From contig DATNBU010000008.1 of assembly GCA_035571835.1 (NCBI GenBank), positions 62,001 to 126,000 of the forward strand: a DNA stretch of 64,000 nucleotides, written 5' to 3'. Positions 63,483 to 64,000 of this stretch are shown here, one piece after another. The position numbers were made by a program, and so were the translations under genes. Below the pieces are notes generated by a model. It saw nothing but the letters and a program-made list of their open reading frames with translations. It was not told the DNA's origin and did not search any database. This stretch comes from Candidatus Limnocylindrales bacterium. GTDB taxonomy: Bacteria > Desulfobacterota > Binatia > UBA1149 > CAITLU01. Position 1 is the first letter of the stretch. Every line of letters starts with the position of its first letter.

Positions 63483-64000
63483 TTGTCGCTTATTCCACGG
63501 ATCATCGTATCCGCGCTCGTCGTCGTTCTGGCGTGTGCGCCTGAGACTGCACGCGGGCAGAACGACGGAGCATCACCGGAGCTTGCCGCGGAAGCTCCCG
63601 CGATCATCTTTGCGGCGGCGAGCCTTCAGGCTTCGCTGACGGCGGCCGCGGACGCGTATGCAGCCCATGCCAGGCAGCGTCCGAGCCTTACGTTCGGCGC
63701 GTCATCTCTCCTGGCAAAGCAGATCGACGGCGGCGCGCCGGCCGATCTGTTCATCTCCGCCGACGAGCAGTCGATGGATACCCTCGTCGCGCACGGCCGC
63801 GTCGGGTTCGGCAGCCGCGTCGACTTTCTCGCAAATCAGCTCGCGCTCGTGGCGGTGGCGGCGCGGCCTTTTGAGATGGAGATGAAGCCGGGGCTGCCGC
63901 TGGCCGAGCTTCTGGACGACAGCAAGCTCGCGATGGGCGATCCCGACTCGGTGCCGGTCGGCCGCTACGGAAAGGAAGCTCTGACAAGCCTCGGCGTCTG
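63483..64000 (+). CDS. modA: Molybdate ABC transporter substrate-binding protein (partial)
   Basis: The window ends after about 172 residues. Signal peptide (IIVSALVVVLACAPETARG), then IIFAAASLQASLTAAADAYA, FGASSLLAKQIDGGAPADLFISAD and GDPDSVPVGRYGKEAL, the ModA periplasmic-binding pattern. It binds molybdate or tungstate for the ModBC importer. The TTG at 63483 is chosen because GGAGGAGGG lies directly upstream; an in-frame GTG at 63459 is the alternative. Its C-terminus and the rest of the operon lie to the right. Confidence 0.93.
   Translation, partial: MSLIPRIIVSALVVVLACAPETARGQNDGASPELAAEAPAIIFAAASLQASLTAAADAYAAHARQRPSLTFGASSLLAKQIDGGAPADLFISADEQSMDTLVAHGRVGFGSRVDFLANQLALVAVAARPFEMEMKPGLPLAELLDDSKLAMGDPDSVPVGRYGKEALTSLGV

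Noticed and set aside
1-64000. tRNA or rRNA genes
   Set aside because: No cloverleaf or ribosomal sequence was recognised on either strand by reading; a tRNA scan would be decisive.

Overview
The window is 64 kb of GC-rich, densely coded DNA. No rRNA, tRNA, phage or integrase gene was recognised. Three luciferase-like (LLM) oxidoreductases, many short-chain dehydrogenases (SDRs), Rieske and flavoprotein steroid-type enzymes, a dockerin-like secreted protein and a giant DUF11/SdrD protein suggest an uncultured soil or sediment bacterium of the former Deltaproteobacteria, for example Candidatus Binatota/Binatia. That placement is inference; nothing here fixes the taxonomy.

Layout. 1-7268 (-): a secreted giant surface protein, cut by the left edge. 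7.7-10.7 kb: SDR, CbiX-like chelatase, LLM oxidoreductase coupled to a TetR regulator. 10.7-16.5 kb (-): a catabolic run of cyclase/amidohydrolase, luciferase-like monooxygenase, glyoxalase-fold protein, alpha/beta hydrolase, homogentisate-dioxygenase-like protein and SnoaL-like protein. Facing it (+) are an O-methyltransferase, a DUF899 protein and a GNAT. 18.8-21.5 kb (-): a hybrid histidine kinase. 21.7-24.0 kb: LLM oxidoreductase, three 121-bp tandem repeats, SDR. 24.0-25.8 kb: a peroxiredoxin-glutaredoxin gene divergent from oxyR. 25.9-32.9 kb: membrane-anchored SDR, mtgA, SnoaL-like, SDR plus DsbA-fold isomerase, NAD kinase, EEP nuclease/phosphatase, SGNH esterase. 33.0-36.6 kb: radical SAM protein, TPP enzyme, hemerythrin. 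36.6-40.4 kb: dockerin-like protein, CHAD-CYTH, CxxCH protein. 40.4-48.8 kb: a KshA-like Rieske oxygenase and KstD-like flavoprotein operon, divergent from an SDR and a translationally coupled crotonase (MenB/BadI-type), MFS and hypothetical operon. 48.9-58.8 kb: OpgG, duplicated membrane protein, RluA-type synthase, beta-lactamase-fold esterase, FecR lipoprotein, large membrane protein, redoxin. 58.9-64 kb: TetR, a frameshifted HNH endonuclease with palindromic repeats, tpx, Uma2 nuclease, and a ModE-like regulator divergent from modA (cut by the right edge).

The most interesting theme is a possible dispersed steroid or terpenoid degradation regulon. Three promoters (13.05, 16.63 and 43.94 kb) carry an inverted repeat matching the KstR-type operator TnnAACnnGTTnnA (one with a single mismatch). 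They control the catabolic cluster and the KshA/KstD-like pair, whose characterised relatives open the steroid A/B rings. The substrate is inferred, not shown. Other self-contained regulatory pairs are oxyR/prx-grx, modE-like/modA with a 7-bp-arm palindrome, and a TetR with a 21-bp inverted repeat facing a redoxin operon.
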